A DNA stretch of 9,518 bases from Proteobacteria bacterium UBA4656 (GCA_002405525.1 DHLY01000106.1:1-9518), one strand, 5' to 3'; counted from the first letter of the stretch, positions 1 to 7,697 are shown. Numbers and translations are program-made. The notes: generated by a model not told the origin, from the letters alone.

Positions 1-500
1 AAAGTGCGTCGATCCGGGGTCGCCTGCCAGCGGTCGCGGTCGCCTCATGGCCGGACGCTTCGGGCTGCGGCCGCAGGCCCGGCCGGTCACCTGCCACCTC
101 GGTGGCGGGACCGAGCGAACGGCTGCGGTGCAACCTACCGGCCCGTCGCGCCGGGGCCGTCGCCATGGACACGCCTCGGCGCTCGACGGGACGCAGGGCA
201 GGTCGTCCGGGCGGGCCGGGAACCCTCACCCCATCGACGCTGCCCGATGGTCAGCGCCCGGAAATCACACCTTGCCCGCTTACGGCCTGGTAAGTCCGGC
301 TGTCGTGCGCCGCCCCGCCGCCTGCGAGGGATGCGGCAACAGCAGCCCGATGTCGCAGTCCCCGGGCCGCCGGCAGAATGCCGCGACCTTCTTGGGGTGC
401 GCTGCGCAGCCTGAGCCACGGCAGGGCCTCGCCGACAAGTCACGTCGAACGGCGGGGCGTCGAGTCCCGCAAAGCGGCATACGTTCTCCGCGCCCGAATC
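1..500. other. 500-bp stretch with no supported gene; several G+C hairpins
   Basis: Every open frame through here translates to arginine-, proline- and alanine-rich sequence that resembles no protein family I know, so I call no gene. The stretch lies just beyond the stop of the minus-strand methyltransferase. Compact inverted repeats are visible: 93-106 (GCCAC/GTGGC around a 4-base loop), 139-159 (CGGCCC/GGGCCG), 231-250 (CCATCG/CGATGG) and 452-470 (GCGGG/CCCGC), plus a perfect 12-bp palindrome at 65-76. In such GC-rich DNA some of these are expected by chance. The region could be an intergenic spacer, the leader of a minus-strand gene off the left edge, or an unrecognised structured RNA. I found no match by eye to tRNA, RNase P RNA, tmRNA or SRP RNA cores. 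The 452-470 hairpin might end the efflux-operon transcript, but it has no T run. Confidence 0.5.
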
Positions 501-1292
501 TCAACGCCGGTGCTGGCGCCAGTGTTCGGCCACCACCACACTGACCGCGGTGGCGATGTTCAGACTTTCCACCGCGCCGCTGCCGGGGATACGCAGATGG
601 CGCGGCACCGCGGCCAGCAGGGCGGGGCCGATCCCGCCGCCCTCGGCGCCGAACACCAGCAGGCAGCGCCGCGGCAGCGGGCGCGCGTACAGGTCGTCGC
701 CGCCGCGCACCACCGTGGCCGCCGCCTCGAAACCGGCGCGCGCGAGGGCTGCGAGCGCACCCGCCGCGTCTTCGACGGCCACCAGCGGCACCACCTCGGC
801 GCCGCCTTCGGCGACGCGGCAGGCGGCGCCCGACAGCGCCAGCGTCGACCCCGGCGCAAGCAGCACGCCATCCGCGCCGAAGTGCGCCGCGATGCGCAGC
901 ACGGCGCCGAAGTTGTGCGGATTGCCGACGCCGTCGAGCCACAGCGCCAGCGCCGGCCGCGCGCGGTCGAGCCGCGCCAGCCATTCGCGCAGTGCCAGCG
1001 GCGGGGCGCGCCGCACGTCGAACACGACGCCCTCGTGGTGGGTCGACTTCGCCAGCCGCTCGAGGTCATCGGGGCCGACCAGGTTGTAGCCGACCCGCGC
1101 CTTGGCGCACCACGCCAGCACCCCCTTCAGGGCCGGCAGCCGCGACTCCAGCAAATGCACCTTGCGGATCGCCTGCGGCCGGTGCGCGAACACCGCGAGG
1201 CAGGCGTTGAGGCCGAACACCCGCAGCTCCGCGTCGGCGCGCGGCGCGCCGGCGGCTGTCCGCTCAGTGCGCGGCTTCGGGATGTGCGGCAT
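501..1292 (-). CDS. TrmH/SpoU-family tRNA/rRNA 2'-O-methyltransferase
   Basis: A 263-residue protein of the SPOUT superfamily, which uses S-adenosylmethionine to methylate a ribose 2'-hydroxyl in tRNA or rRNA in the cytoplasm. Residues 23-95 look like the N-terminal L30e-like substrate-binding domain, including VFGLNACLAVF and STHHEGVVF. The catalytic knot domain shows all three SpoU motifs: motif 1 NPHNFGAVLR at 124-133 (key N127 and R133), motif 2 LVFGAEGGGIG at 212-222 (E217), and motif 3 IPGSGAVESLNIATA at 235-249. I chose the ATG at 1292, which has GAGAAG four bases upstream. The frame stays open further upstream, but only as a shadow of the pump gene. The gene overlaps the last 29 bp of the RND pump gene, so it is probably cotranscribed and translationally coupled. 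The family is sure; which nucleotide is modified cannot be read from sequence. It resembles the YfiF/TrmH branch. Confidence 0.9.
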   Translation of the reverse strand: MPHIPKPRTERTAAGAPRADAELRVFGLNACLAVFAHRPQAIRKVHLLESRLPALKGVLAWCAKARVGYNLVGPDDLERLAKSTHHEGVVFDVRRAPPLALREWLARLDRARPALALWLDGVGNPHNFGAVLRIAAHFGADGVLLAPGSTLALSGAACRVAEGGAEVVPLVAVEDAAGALAALARAGFEAAATVVRGGDDLYARPLPRRCLLVFGAEGGGIGPALLAAVPRHLRIPGSGAVESLNIATAVSVVVAEHWRQHRR

Positions 1293-4200
1293 CCAGCTTC
1301 TCGAGTTCGCGCGCCACCGCCTCCGGCGACCCGGTGTTGCGGGCCAGCCGCAGATAGATCGCCGGCACCACGAACAGCGACAGCGCGGTGGACAACAGCA
1401 CCCCGAACACGATGGTGATGCCGATCGTGACCCGACTCGACGAGCCCGCGCCACTGCCGATCAGCAGCGGCAGCGCGCCAACCACGGTGGCGATCGAGGT
1501 CATCACGATCGGGCGCAGGCGCACGGTGGCGGCCTCCACGATCGCACGGCGCAGGGCGAGGCCCTCGTCGCGCAACTGGTTGGCGAACTCGACGATCAGG
1601 ATGCCGTTCTTCGCCGCCAGGCCGACCAGCATCACGATGCCGACCTGGCTGAACAGGTTGAGCGAACTGCCGAACGCCCACAGCCCCGCCAGCGCACCCA
1701 GCACCGCCAGCGGCACCGTGAGCATGATGGTGAACGGGTGCACGAAGCTCTCGAACTGCGCGGCCAGCACCAGGTAGACGATCAGCAGCGCCATCGCGAA
1801 CACGAACAGGATGCCGCCGCCCTGCTGGCGCAGCTCGCGCGAATCGCCGCGGTAGTCGATCACCGCTGCGCGCGGCAGCACCGCACCCGCCGTCTCGTCA
1901 AGATAATCCAGCGCCTGACCCAGGGTGTAGCCCGGCGCCAGCGCGGCGCTGATGGTGATCGCGCGCAGGCGTCCGAAGCGATTCAGGGTGCCGGGCTCGG
2001 CGACCTCCTCCAGCGCGACCAGGTTGGACAGCGGCACCAGCTCGCCGCTGCGCTGCGAGCGGACGTACACGTTCGCCAGGTCGGACGGCTGGCGGCGATC
2101 GGCGTCGCGGCCCTGCACGATGACGTCATACTCCTCACCGTCGCGGCTGAAGGTGGTGACGCGGCGCCCGCCCATCATGGTTTCCAGCGTGGTGCCGATC
2201 TCGTCCACGCTCACCCCGAGGTCGGCCGCCCGCGAGCGATCGATCTCGACGCGCAACTGTGGGCGGGTCTCCTTGTAGTCGCTGTCGACCGCGATCAGGT
2301 TCGGATTCGCGGCGATCGCCTCCAGCATCGCGTCGCGCCAGCCGACCAGGGTCCCGTAGTCGGGGCCGCCGATCACGAACTGCACCGGCTGGCCGAAACC
2401 GCGCGAGAGGCCCTGGCGCATCTGCGGGAACACGCGCACCCCGGGCACCTCGTCGAGATCGCGCCGGGCGCGCTCCATGACCTCGAACGTGTCGGCCTCG
2501 CGCTGGCCCCAGGGTTGCATGATCACGATCGCCTGCCCGGTGTGCATCTCCTCGGTCTGGGAGCCACCGAAGCCGCGCGGGGTGCGCGTGTTCACGCGCG
2601 CCACCGAGCCTTCGTCGACGAACGCCAGCAGGCGGCGCTCGACCTCGCGCATCTGGGCCAGGGCGTAGTCGAAACCCGCGCCCTCCGGGCCGTTGACCAG
2701 CACGAAGAATGCGCCGCGATCCTCGCGCGGGGCGAGTTCCTTGGGCACCACCCAGGCCAGCAGGCCGGCCAGTGCCACCGCGACCAGCATCACCGCGGCG
2801 AACACGCCGGAGCGGTCCACGCTGCGCTCGATCACGCCGCGGTACCAGCCCGCGAAACGCCCGAACGCGGCGTCGACCCGCTTCGACAGTCCGCCCTGGC
2901 TGTCGTGCGGCACCAGCAGCTTGGAGCACATCATCGGCGACAGGGAGAGCGCCACCAGGGCCGAGATCGCGACCGCGGCGGCGATCGCCAGCGCAAGTTC
3001 GCGGAACAGCCGGCCGAGGTTGCCCTCCATGAACCCGATCGGCACGAACACCGCCACCAGCACCGCGGTGGTGGCGATCACCGCAAACGCGACCTGGCGC
3101 GCCCCGCGATATGCCGCGATCAGCCGCGGCTCGCCGAGGTCGACCCGTCGCTGGCAGTTCTCGAGTACCACGATCGCGTCGTCGACGACCAGGCCGATCG
3201 ACAGCACCAGCGCCAGCAGGGTCAGCAGGTTGATCGTGAAGCCGAACGCGTACAGCGCGATGAACGCGCTCATCAGGCACACCGGCACGGTCACCGCCGG
3301 GATCAGCGCCGCCCGCCAGGAGCCGAGGAACAGCCAGATCACCGCCAGCACCAGCACCATCGCTTCCAGCAGGGTCTGGAAGACGCGCTTCACCGCGGCG
3401 TCGACGAACACCGAATTGTCGAACGCCACCACCAGCTGCACGCCCTCCGGCAGGTTGGGAACCACGCGGTCGACCTCGGCGCGGACGGCGCGCGCCACGG
3501 CCAGCGTGTTGGCGGTCGAGGTCGCGATCACGCCGAGCCCGATCTGCCCCACGCCGTTGCCGCGGAAATCGGTGCGCCGTTCGACGCCGGACAGCTCCAC
3601 CTGCGCGACCTCGCCGAGCCGGATCAGGTGGCCGTCGGCGCCCTTGGCGATCGTCAGCCGGCCGAAGTCGTCGGCGCTGCGGTAGTTGCGCAGCACCCGC
3701 ACGCTGAAGTCGCGGGTGGTGGATTCGACCCGGCCACCGGGCAGTTCGACGTTCTCGCGGCGCAGCGCGGCCACCACGTCGTTGACGGTCAGCCCGCGCG
3801 CGTTCAACTGCGCGCGATCGAGCCAGATGCGCATCGCGTAGCGCTGGCCGCCGCCGACCTGGATGCGCGCCACGCCGTCGAGGCTGGAGAAGCGGTCGAC
3901 CAGGAAGCGCTCGGCATAGTCGTTGAGCGCCAGCAGGTCGCGATCGGTGGCCGACAGGTTGAGCCACATCAGCACGTCGGCGTCGGCGGACACCTTGGCC
4001 ACCTGCGGCGGATCGGCCTCCACCGGCAGGTTGCCGACCACGCGATTGACCGCGTCGCGCACGTCGTTGGTCGCGGCGTCGATGTCGCGCGAGAGATTGA
4101 ACTCGATGGTGATCTGCGAGCGCCCGTTCTGGCTGCTCGACTGGATGGTCGAGATGCCCTCGATCCCGGCGATCGCGTCCTCCAGCGGCTGGGTGATGCG

Positions 4201-4383
4201 CGACTCGACGATCGAGGCGGTCGCGCCGCGGTAGTTGGTCTCGATCGAAGCGATCGGCGGGTCGATGCGCGGCAGCTCGCGCAGCGACAGGCGCTGGAAC
4301 GAGATCGCGCCCAGTACCACCAGCAGCATCGACAGCACCGCGGCGAACACCGGGCGCCGCACGGAAACGTCGGAAAGGATCAT
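1264..4383 (-). CDS. RND (HAE1-type) multidrug efflux permease
   Basis: A 1039-residue inner-membrane proton antiporter of the AcrB/MexB superfamily, at the usual family length. It takes substrates from the periplasm or membrane and passes them to an outer-membrane channel. The protein has the duplicated RND plan: TM1 near 12-30, a large periplasmic loop, TM2-6 around 335-490, TM7 near 527-547, a second loop, and TM8-12 from about 857 to 1012. The proton-relay residues are intact: paired D401 and D402 in TM4 (LVVDDAIVVLEN) and K925 in TM10 (GLAAKNGILIVEFAN). The N-terminus (SVRRPVFAAVL) is typical. I chose the ATG at 4383 because an AGGAGGAG ribosome-binding site lies just upstream (4387-4394); a longer open frame has no such support. 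It starts 34 bp after the adaptor gene stops, and its C-terminus overlaps the methyltransferase start. Substrates are unknown; it could export drugs, lipids or metabolites. Confidence 0.95.
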   Translation of the reverse strand: MILSDVSVRRPVFAAVLSMLLVVLGAISFQRLSLRELPRIDPPIASIETNYRGATASIVESRITQPLEDAIAGIEGISTIQSSSQNGRSQITIEFNLSRDIDAATNDVRDAVNRVVGNLPVEADPPQVAKVSADADVLMWLNLSATDRDLLALNDYAERFLVDRFSSLDGVARIQVGGGQRYAMRIWLDRAQLNARGLTVNDVVAALRRENVELPGGRVESTTRDFSVRVLRNYRSADDFGRLTIAKGADGHLIRLGEVAQVELSGVERRTDFRGNGVGQIGLGVIATSTANTLAVARAVRAEVDRVVPNLPEGVQLVVAFDNSVFVDAAVKRVFQTLLEAMVLVLAVIWLFLGSWRAALIPAVTVPVCLMSAFIALYAFGFTINLLTLLALVLSIGLVVDDAIVVLENCQRRVDLGEPRLIAAYRGARQVAFAVIATTAVLVAVFVPIGFMEGNLGRLFRELALAIAAAVAISALVALSLSPMMCSKLLVPHDSQGGLSKRVDAAFGRFAGWYRGVIERSVDRSGVFAAVMLVAVALAGLLAWVVPKELAPREDRGAFFVLVNGPEGAGFDYALAQMREVERRLLAFVDEGSVARVNTRTPRGFGGSQTEEMHTGQAIVIMQPWGQREADTFEVMERARRDLDEVPGVRVFPQMRQGLSRGFGQPVQFVIGGPDYGTLVGWRDAMLEAIAANPNLIAVDSDYKETRPQLRVEIDRSRAADLGVSVDEIGTTLETMMGGRRVTTFSRDGEEYDVIVQGRDADRRQPSDLANVYVRSQRSGELVPLSNLVALEEVAEPGTLNRFGRLRAITISAALAPGYTLGQALDYLDETAGAVLPRAAVIDYRGDSRELRQQGGGILFVFAMALLIVYLVLAAQFESFVHPFTIMLTVPLAVLGALAGLWAFGSSLNLFSQVGIVMLVGLAAKNGILIVEFANQLRDEGLALRRAIVEAATVRLRPIVMTSIATVVGALPLLIGSGAGSSSRVTIGITIVFGVLLSTALSLFVVPAIYLRLARNTGSPEAVARELEKLDAAHPEAAH

Positions 4384-4386
4384 CGT

Positions 4387-4394
4387 CTCCTCCT
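4387..4394 (-). promoter_or_regulatory. Strong ribosome-binding site of the RND pump gene
   Basis: On the minus strand this reads AGGAGGAG, with the AGGAGG core five bases before the ATG at 4383. It is the strongest Shine-Dalgarno sequence in the minus-strand block, and it settles the pump start over the longer upstream frame. Confidence 0.8.
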
Positions 4395-4417
4395 GCCGCG
4401 GGCGGGGGCGCGGTGCC

Positions 4418-5473
4418 TCAGGCCGCGGCGGGCGTCGGGGCGGCGACCGCCACCTTCGCGCCGTCGCGCAGCTTGACAATGCCGTCGGTCACCACGCGCT
4501 GGCCGGGCTCGAGGCCGCGCACGATTTCGACCTCGCCGGCGCGGCGCGAGCCGATGCCGACCTCGACCTGCCGCGCGACGTCGCCTTCGGCCACCGCATA
4601 GACGTAGTGCCGCGAGCCGACCGAGACCAGCGCGATCTCCGGGATCACGAGCGCTTCGCGCGGTGCGCTGTCGATCGCCACGCCGAGCAGCATGCCGGGT
4701 TTGAGCAGGCTTTCCGGGTTCGGCACCTCGGCGCGCACCGTGACCGCGCGCGACACCGGATCGACGCGCGACCCGATCGACACCACGCTGCCCTCGAAGG
4801 TGCGACCCGGCCAGGCGACGCTGGTGGCGCGGACCGGCAGGCCGGTGCGCATCGCCGACAGCGCGGCCTCGGGCACCGAGAAGTCGACCTTCATCAGCGA
4901 GATGTCGTCGAGGGTGGTGATCTCGGTCCCTGGCGCCACCAGGGTGCCCTCGCTGACCCGGCGGAAGCCGAGCACGCCGGCAAACGGGGCGGTGATCACG
5001 CGGTCGGCCAGCCGCGCGCGGATGGTGTTCATGCGCGCCACCGCGGCGTCGCGCAGGGCGATCTGCGCGTCGAGCTGCGAGCGTGCGATGGTGCCCTGCT
5101 TGACCAGGTCGGACTGACGCGCGTACTGCTGCTGCGCTTCCCTGGCCGCGGCGCGTGCTTCCTCCAGCTGCGCGGCCTCGGCGCGGCCGGTCAGCTCAAC
5201 CAGCACCTGACCGGCCTCGACCGTGTCGCCGTCCCGGAAGTTGATCCGCGAAACGGTCTCGGTCACCTTGGCGGTGAGCACCACCGACTCCCGGGCGTAA
5301 GCGGTGCCCAGCGCCTCGATTGCGTCGGACCAGGGCCGGCGTTCGACCACCACCGCCACCACGCCGACCGCCGGCGCGGGGCCGCGCGGTGCGCCGGCGG
5401 ACTCGCCGCCGCAGCCCGCCAGCAGCAGCGTCGCCGCGACCGGCAGCAGCAGCAGCGGCGGGATCCGCCTCAC
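4418..5473 (-). CDS. RND efflux periplasmic adaptor (membrane fusion) lipoprotein
   Basis: A 351-residue HlyD/AcrA-family adaptor that bridges the RND pump to an outer-membrane channel. Residues 1-21 form a lipoprotein signal peptide ending in the lipobox LAGC, with C21 the predicted lipidated residue, so the mature protein is anchored in a membrane facing the periplasm. Residues 65-95 and 158-190 are the two lipoyl half-motifs (INFRDGDTVEAGQVLVEL and ITAPFAGVLGF). The charged alanine- and glutamine-rich stretch 98-155 between them forms the alpha-helical hairpin. Beta-barrel and membrane-proximal domains follow to about residue 345. The start is a GTG at 5473 with GGGGA six bases upstream. 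This GTG overlaps the stop of the CDGSH gene as GTGA, a classic coupling arrangement. A longer frame upstream is excluded because it runs through the CDGSH gene and would bury the signal peptide. The pump gene follows after 34 bp. Confidence 0.93.
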   Translation of the reverse strand: MRRIPPLLLLPVAATLLLAGCGGESAGAPRGPAPAVGVVAVVVERRPWSDAIEALGTAYARESVVLTAKVTETVSRINFRDGDTVEAGQVLVELTGRAEAAQLEEARAAAREAQQQYARQSDLVKQGTIARSQLDAQIALRDAAVARMNTIRARLADRVITAPFAGVLGFRRVSEGTLVAPGTEITTLDDISLMKVDFSVPEAALSAMRTGLPVRATSVAWPGRTFEGSVVSIGSRVDPVSRAVTVRAEVPNPESLLKPGMLLGVAIDSAPREALVIPEIALVSVGSRHYVYAVAEGDVARQVEVGIGSRRAGEVEIVRGLEPGQRVVTDGIVKLRDGAKVAVAAPTPAAA

Positions 5474-5727
5474 GCTCCGTCCCCGGCCGGAAGGGCCTTG
5501 TGCGAGCCGTCGCAGAACGGCGCCCCGGCGGTGCGCTTGCAGCCGCACAGCCACACGCGTCCGGCCCGCTCGGGTTCGAAAGGTACGGGAGAAAAGGCGC
5601 TGCCCTTGTGGCTGCCGTCGCAGAAAGGCTGCGATTTCGACAGCCCACAGGAGCACCACCAGTACTTCCGCCCGGCTTCCACCTCGACGGCGATGGGCGT
5701 GCGGCTGGCGACGGTCGGCTCGGACAT
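5470..5727 (-). CDS. Two-motif CDGSH iron-sulfur protein
   Basis: An 85-residue small soluble protein with two CDGSH (mitoNEET-type) motifs, each expected to bind a [2Fe-2S] cluster through three cysteines and one histidine. Motif 1 is CSCGLSKSQPFCDGSH (ligands C25, C27, C36, H40). Motif 2 is CGCKRTAGAPFCDGSH (C61, C63, C72, H76). Both sets of ligands are complete. Proteins of this family act in redox or iron-sulfur chemistry, but no reaction is established for the short bacterial two-motif forms. I see no signal peptide or membrane segment, so it is probably cytosolic. The ATG at 5727 precedes the typical N-terminus MSEPTV; there is no good Shine-Dalgarno sequence, so the start is less certain than the domain. 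Its TGA overlaps the adaptor GTG by four bases, which makes it the first gene of the efflux operon. Confidence 0.92.
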   Translation of the reverse strand: MSEPTVASRTPIAVEVEAGRKYWWCSCGLSKSQPFCDGSHKGSAFSPVPFEPERAGRVWLCGCKRTAGAPFCDGSHKALPAGDGA

Positions 5728-5757
5728 GGGTCTGCATTGGCGGTGCGACAGCCCAGC

Positions 5758-5763
5758 AGTGTA
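5758..5763 (-). promoter_or_regulatory. Possible -10 element for the CDGSH-efflux operon
   Basis: On the minus strand this reads TACACT, four of six matches to TATAAT. It would place the transcription start roughly 25 bases before the CDGSH ATG at 5727. The -35 region at 17-bp spacing (about 5781-5786, CCGACT) is poor. It is offered as a candidate only, because this is the most AT-rich hexamer in the 89-bp gap. Confidence 0.25.
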
Positions 5764-5790
5764 CTTGACGGGCGTGAAGGAGTCGGCGCC

Positions 5791-5815
5791 GGTCGGCCCG
5801 GAACGCCCGCCGACC
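5791..5815 (-). terminator. Hairpin just after the MerC-domain gene, possible terminator
   Basis: A perfect 7-bp inverted repeat (GGTCGGC/GCCGACC) with an 11-base loop starts one base after the stop codon of the MerC-domain gene, in the sense direction of that gene. No T run follows it, so it is not a canonical intrinsic terminator. It could be a weak or Rho-assisted terminator or an mRNA-stabilising stem separating the MerC gene from the efflux operon. Confidence 0.3.
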
Positions 5816-5816
5816 T

Positions 5817-6236
5817 TCAGGCCCGCGCCCGTCGGTGCGCGCCACGCAGGTTGGACCAGTGGCCGGCGACGAGGCACGCGCCGCCGCCGACCACCACCAG
5901 GGTGCCCCAGCCGGGCACGACGTGCAGCCGCGTGAACATGCCGATCGCCAGCAGCAGCATGCCGCCAGCCAGCAACAGGGGCGGAAGGGCCAGCCGATGC
6001 CGCCGCCAGCCGTGCCATGCCGCCGCGGCGGCGAGCGCGACGCTGGCTCCGGCGAGCCCCCACTCCAGCCACAGCAGCCAGCGCACCTCGACCCCGATGA
6101 CGCGCTGACGCAGCCACAGCGCCGGCCACAGCGACAGGGCCAGGGTCAGCACGGCGCAATGGATCGCGCAGGCCAGAGACGCCGAGACGCCGAGGCGGTC
6201 GAGCCAGGCGCCGGCACGATGCGAAGAGTCGGTCAC
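5817..6236 (-). CDS. MerC-domain integral membrane protein
   Basis: A 139-residue protein with four predicted membrane segments (about 18-40, 51-75, 84-104 and 107-127). The N-terminal part DRLGVSASLACAIHCAVL at 13-30 is the MerC signature, with the cysteine pair C23 and C27 around H26 at the start of the first helix. In mercury-resistance operons MerC carries Hg(II) across the inner membrane. Here no mer regulator, MerP or MerA is nearby, so a mercury role is unlikely. The neighbours are zinc genes. Its start (GTG at 6236, with GAAGG at 6241-6245 upstream) lies 25 bp from a Zur-like palindrome shared with the divergent zrgA-type gene. I infer a role in metal handling, perhaps zinc, but the substrate is not shown. 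The histidines at 75, 80 and 125 are possible further ligands. The frame continues upstream only as an antisense shadow of the plus-strand operon. Confidence 0.85.
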   Translation of the reverse strand: MTDSSHRAGAWLDRLGVSASLACAIHCAVLTLALSLWPALWLRQRVIGVEVRWLLWLEWGLAGASVALAAAAAWHGWRRHRLALPPLLLAGGMLLLAIGMFTRLHVVPGWGTLVVVGGGACLVAGHWSNLRGAHRRARA

Positions 6237-6261
6237 GGCACCTTCATGCGGCCTGCGGCGG

Positions 6262-6277
6262 CGTAACTGTATAACAT
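6262..6277. promoter_or_regulatory. Zur-like operator between divergent zinc-linked genes
   Basis: The sequence CGTAACTGTATAACAT is an AT-rich island in very GC-rich surroundings. It aligns with the proteobacterial Zur consensus TGTTATA-N-TATAACA: the right half TATAACA is perfect, while the left half keeps only three of seven positions. It lies 25 bp from the MerC-domain start and 34 bp from the zrgA-type start. TATAAC on the plus strand and TATACA on the minus strand also resemble -10 elements, so repressor binding here could block transcription both ways. The call rests on sequence resemblance plus the zinc-uptake genes next to it. No zur gene is in the window. Confidence 0.55.
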
Positions 6278-6311
6278 CCGCCAACCCCCACTGCCGATGA
6301 GGCCGGCTGCC

Positions 6312-6953
6312 ATGATCGCGATTCACCGCACCCTGCTGATCGCCGCGCTCTGCGTTTCGCCGCTGGCGTCCGGCCACGAACACAAGCACGACCACCACCA
6401 CGACCACGCGCCGCAGGACGCGCATGCGCATGATCACGACCGCGCGCCCGGGGACCAGCCGCGCGAACACGGGGCCCACGTGCACGGCGTGGTGTGGCTC
6501 GACGTGGCACTGGACGGGGCGCGGCTGGAAATCGGCTTGAAGGGCACCGGCGCCGACCTTGCCGGCCTGGAGGGCGCCCCGGCCGACGCCACCGACGTGG
6601 CCAAGGTCGAAACCGCGCGGCGCACCCTGTCCAACCCCGGCCTGCTGTTCGCCATCGAGCCGGCGGACGCCTGCCGCGTCGACGGCAAAGGGCGGGTGGA
6701 GCCACCGGCCAGCGCGCTGAAGCCGCCGCCGGGCGCCGACGCCGAGGACCCTGCGCACGACCACTCCCACGGCGACTGGTCGGCGACCTACGCCTTCACT
6801 TGCACGACACCGCCCGCCGCCGTCACCCTGCCGCTGTTCGACCGCTACCCGGACCTGACCGAAGTGCGCGCCCAGATCCTCACCCCCGCCCTGCAGACCG
6901 CCGCCGAAGCCACGCCCGCGCAGCGTCGCATCACGCTCGCCGGGCCGCGCTGA
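6312..6953 (+). CDS. zrgA: Secreted histidine-rich zinc uptake protein, ZrgA/DUF2796 family
   Basis: A 213-residue exported protein. Residues 1-21 are a Sec signal peptide (MIAIHRTLLIAALCVSPLAS). Directly after it comes a metal-binding stretch with ten histidines between 22 and 42, followed by H53, H56 and H58 in the family motif HGAHVHGVVWLDVALDG, and another cluster at 149-153 (HDHSH). The C-terminal part LFDRYPDLTEVRAQILTP fits the DUF2796 family, named ZrgA in Vibrio for a zinc-regulated zinc-uptake system. It probably binds zinc in the periplasm and works with the ABC genes downstream. Two cysteines (C121 and C164) could form a disulfide. I preferred the ATG at 6312 to the one at 6297 because GAGG lies nine bases upstream and the signal peptide then has a normal length. 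It is the first gene of the operon, just after the Zur-like site; the ATPase gene follows after 18 bp. The symbol is assigned by family and context. Confidence 0.85.
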   Translation: MIAIHRTLLIAALCVSPLASGHEHKHDHHHDHAPQDAHAHDHDRAPGDQPREHGAHVHGVVWLDVALDGARLEIGLKGTGADLAGLEGAPADATDVAKVETARRTLSNPGLLFAIEPADACRVDGKGRVEPPASALKPPPGADAEDPAHDHSHGDWSATYAFTCTTPPAAVTLPLFDRYPDLTEVRAQILTPALQTAAEATPAQRRITLAGPR

Positions 6954-6971
6954 GCGCGCGCGGAGCGCCCG

Positions 6972-7696
<725 letters not shown>

Positions 7697-7697
<1 letters not shown>

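Noticed and set aside
190..290. Cobalamin riboswitch on the minus strand
   Set aside because: Short segments resemble the B12 box and the GGTG/GCTGACC region, but the conserved AAAGGGAA and CCCGCAAC-type core elements are absent. The resemblance is too weak for a feature call without a covariance-model search.
1..500. RNase P RNA, tmRNA, SRP RNA or tRNA
   Set aside because: I looked for the conserved GAGGAAAGTCC and ACAGAA cores, the GGTTCGA T-arm and the GGTCAGGTCCGGAAGGAAGC loop on both strands and found none.
1102..4476. A 1124-residue open frame on the plus strand opposite the RND pump gene
   Set aside because: It is histidine-, arginine- and glutamine-rich with no domain resemblance, and it is the exact antisense of a clear RND gene with intact catalytic residues. 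GC-biased third positions keep the opposite strand open.
4235..5935. A 566-residue plus-strand open frame opposite the adaptor and CDGSH genes
   Set aside because: It is antisense to two well-supported genes, has low-complexity composition, and shows no recognisable family.
5817..6236. Mercury-resistance (mer) operon fragment
   Set aside because: Only a MerC-type protein is present; no MerR, MerT, MerP or MerA gene or mer operator lies alongside it.
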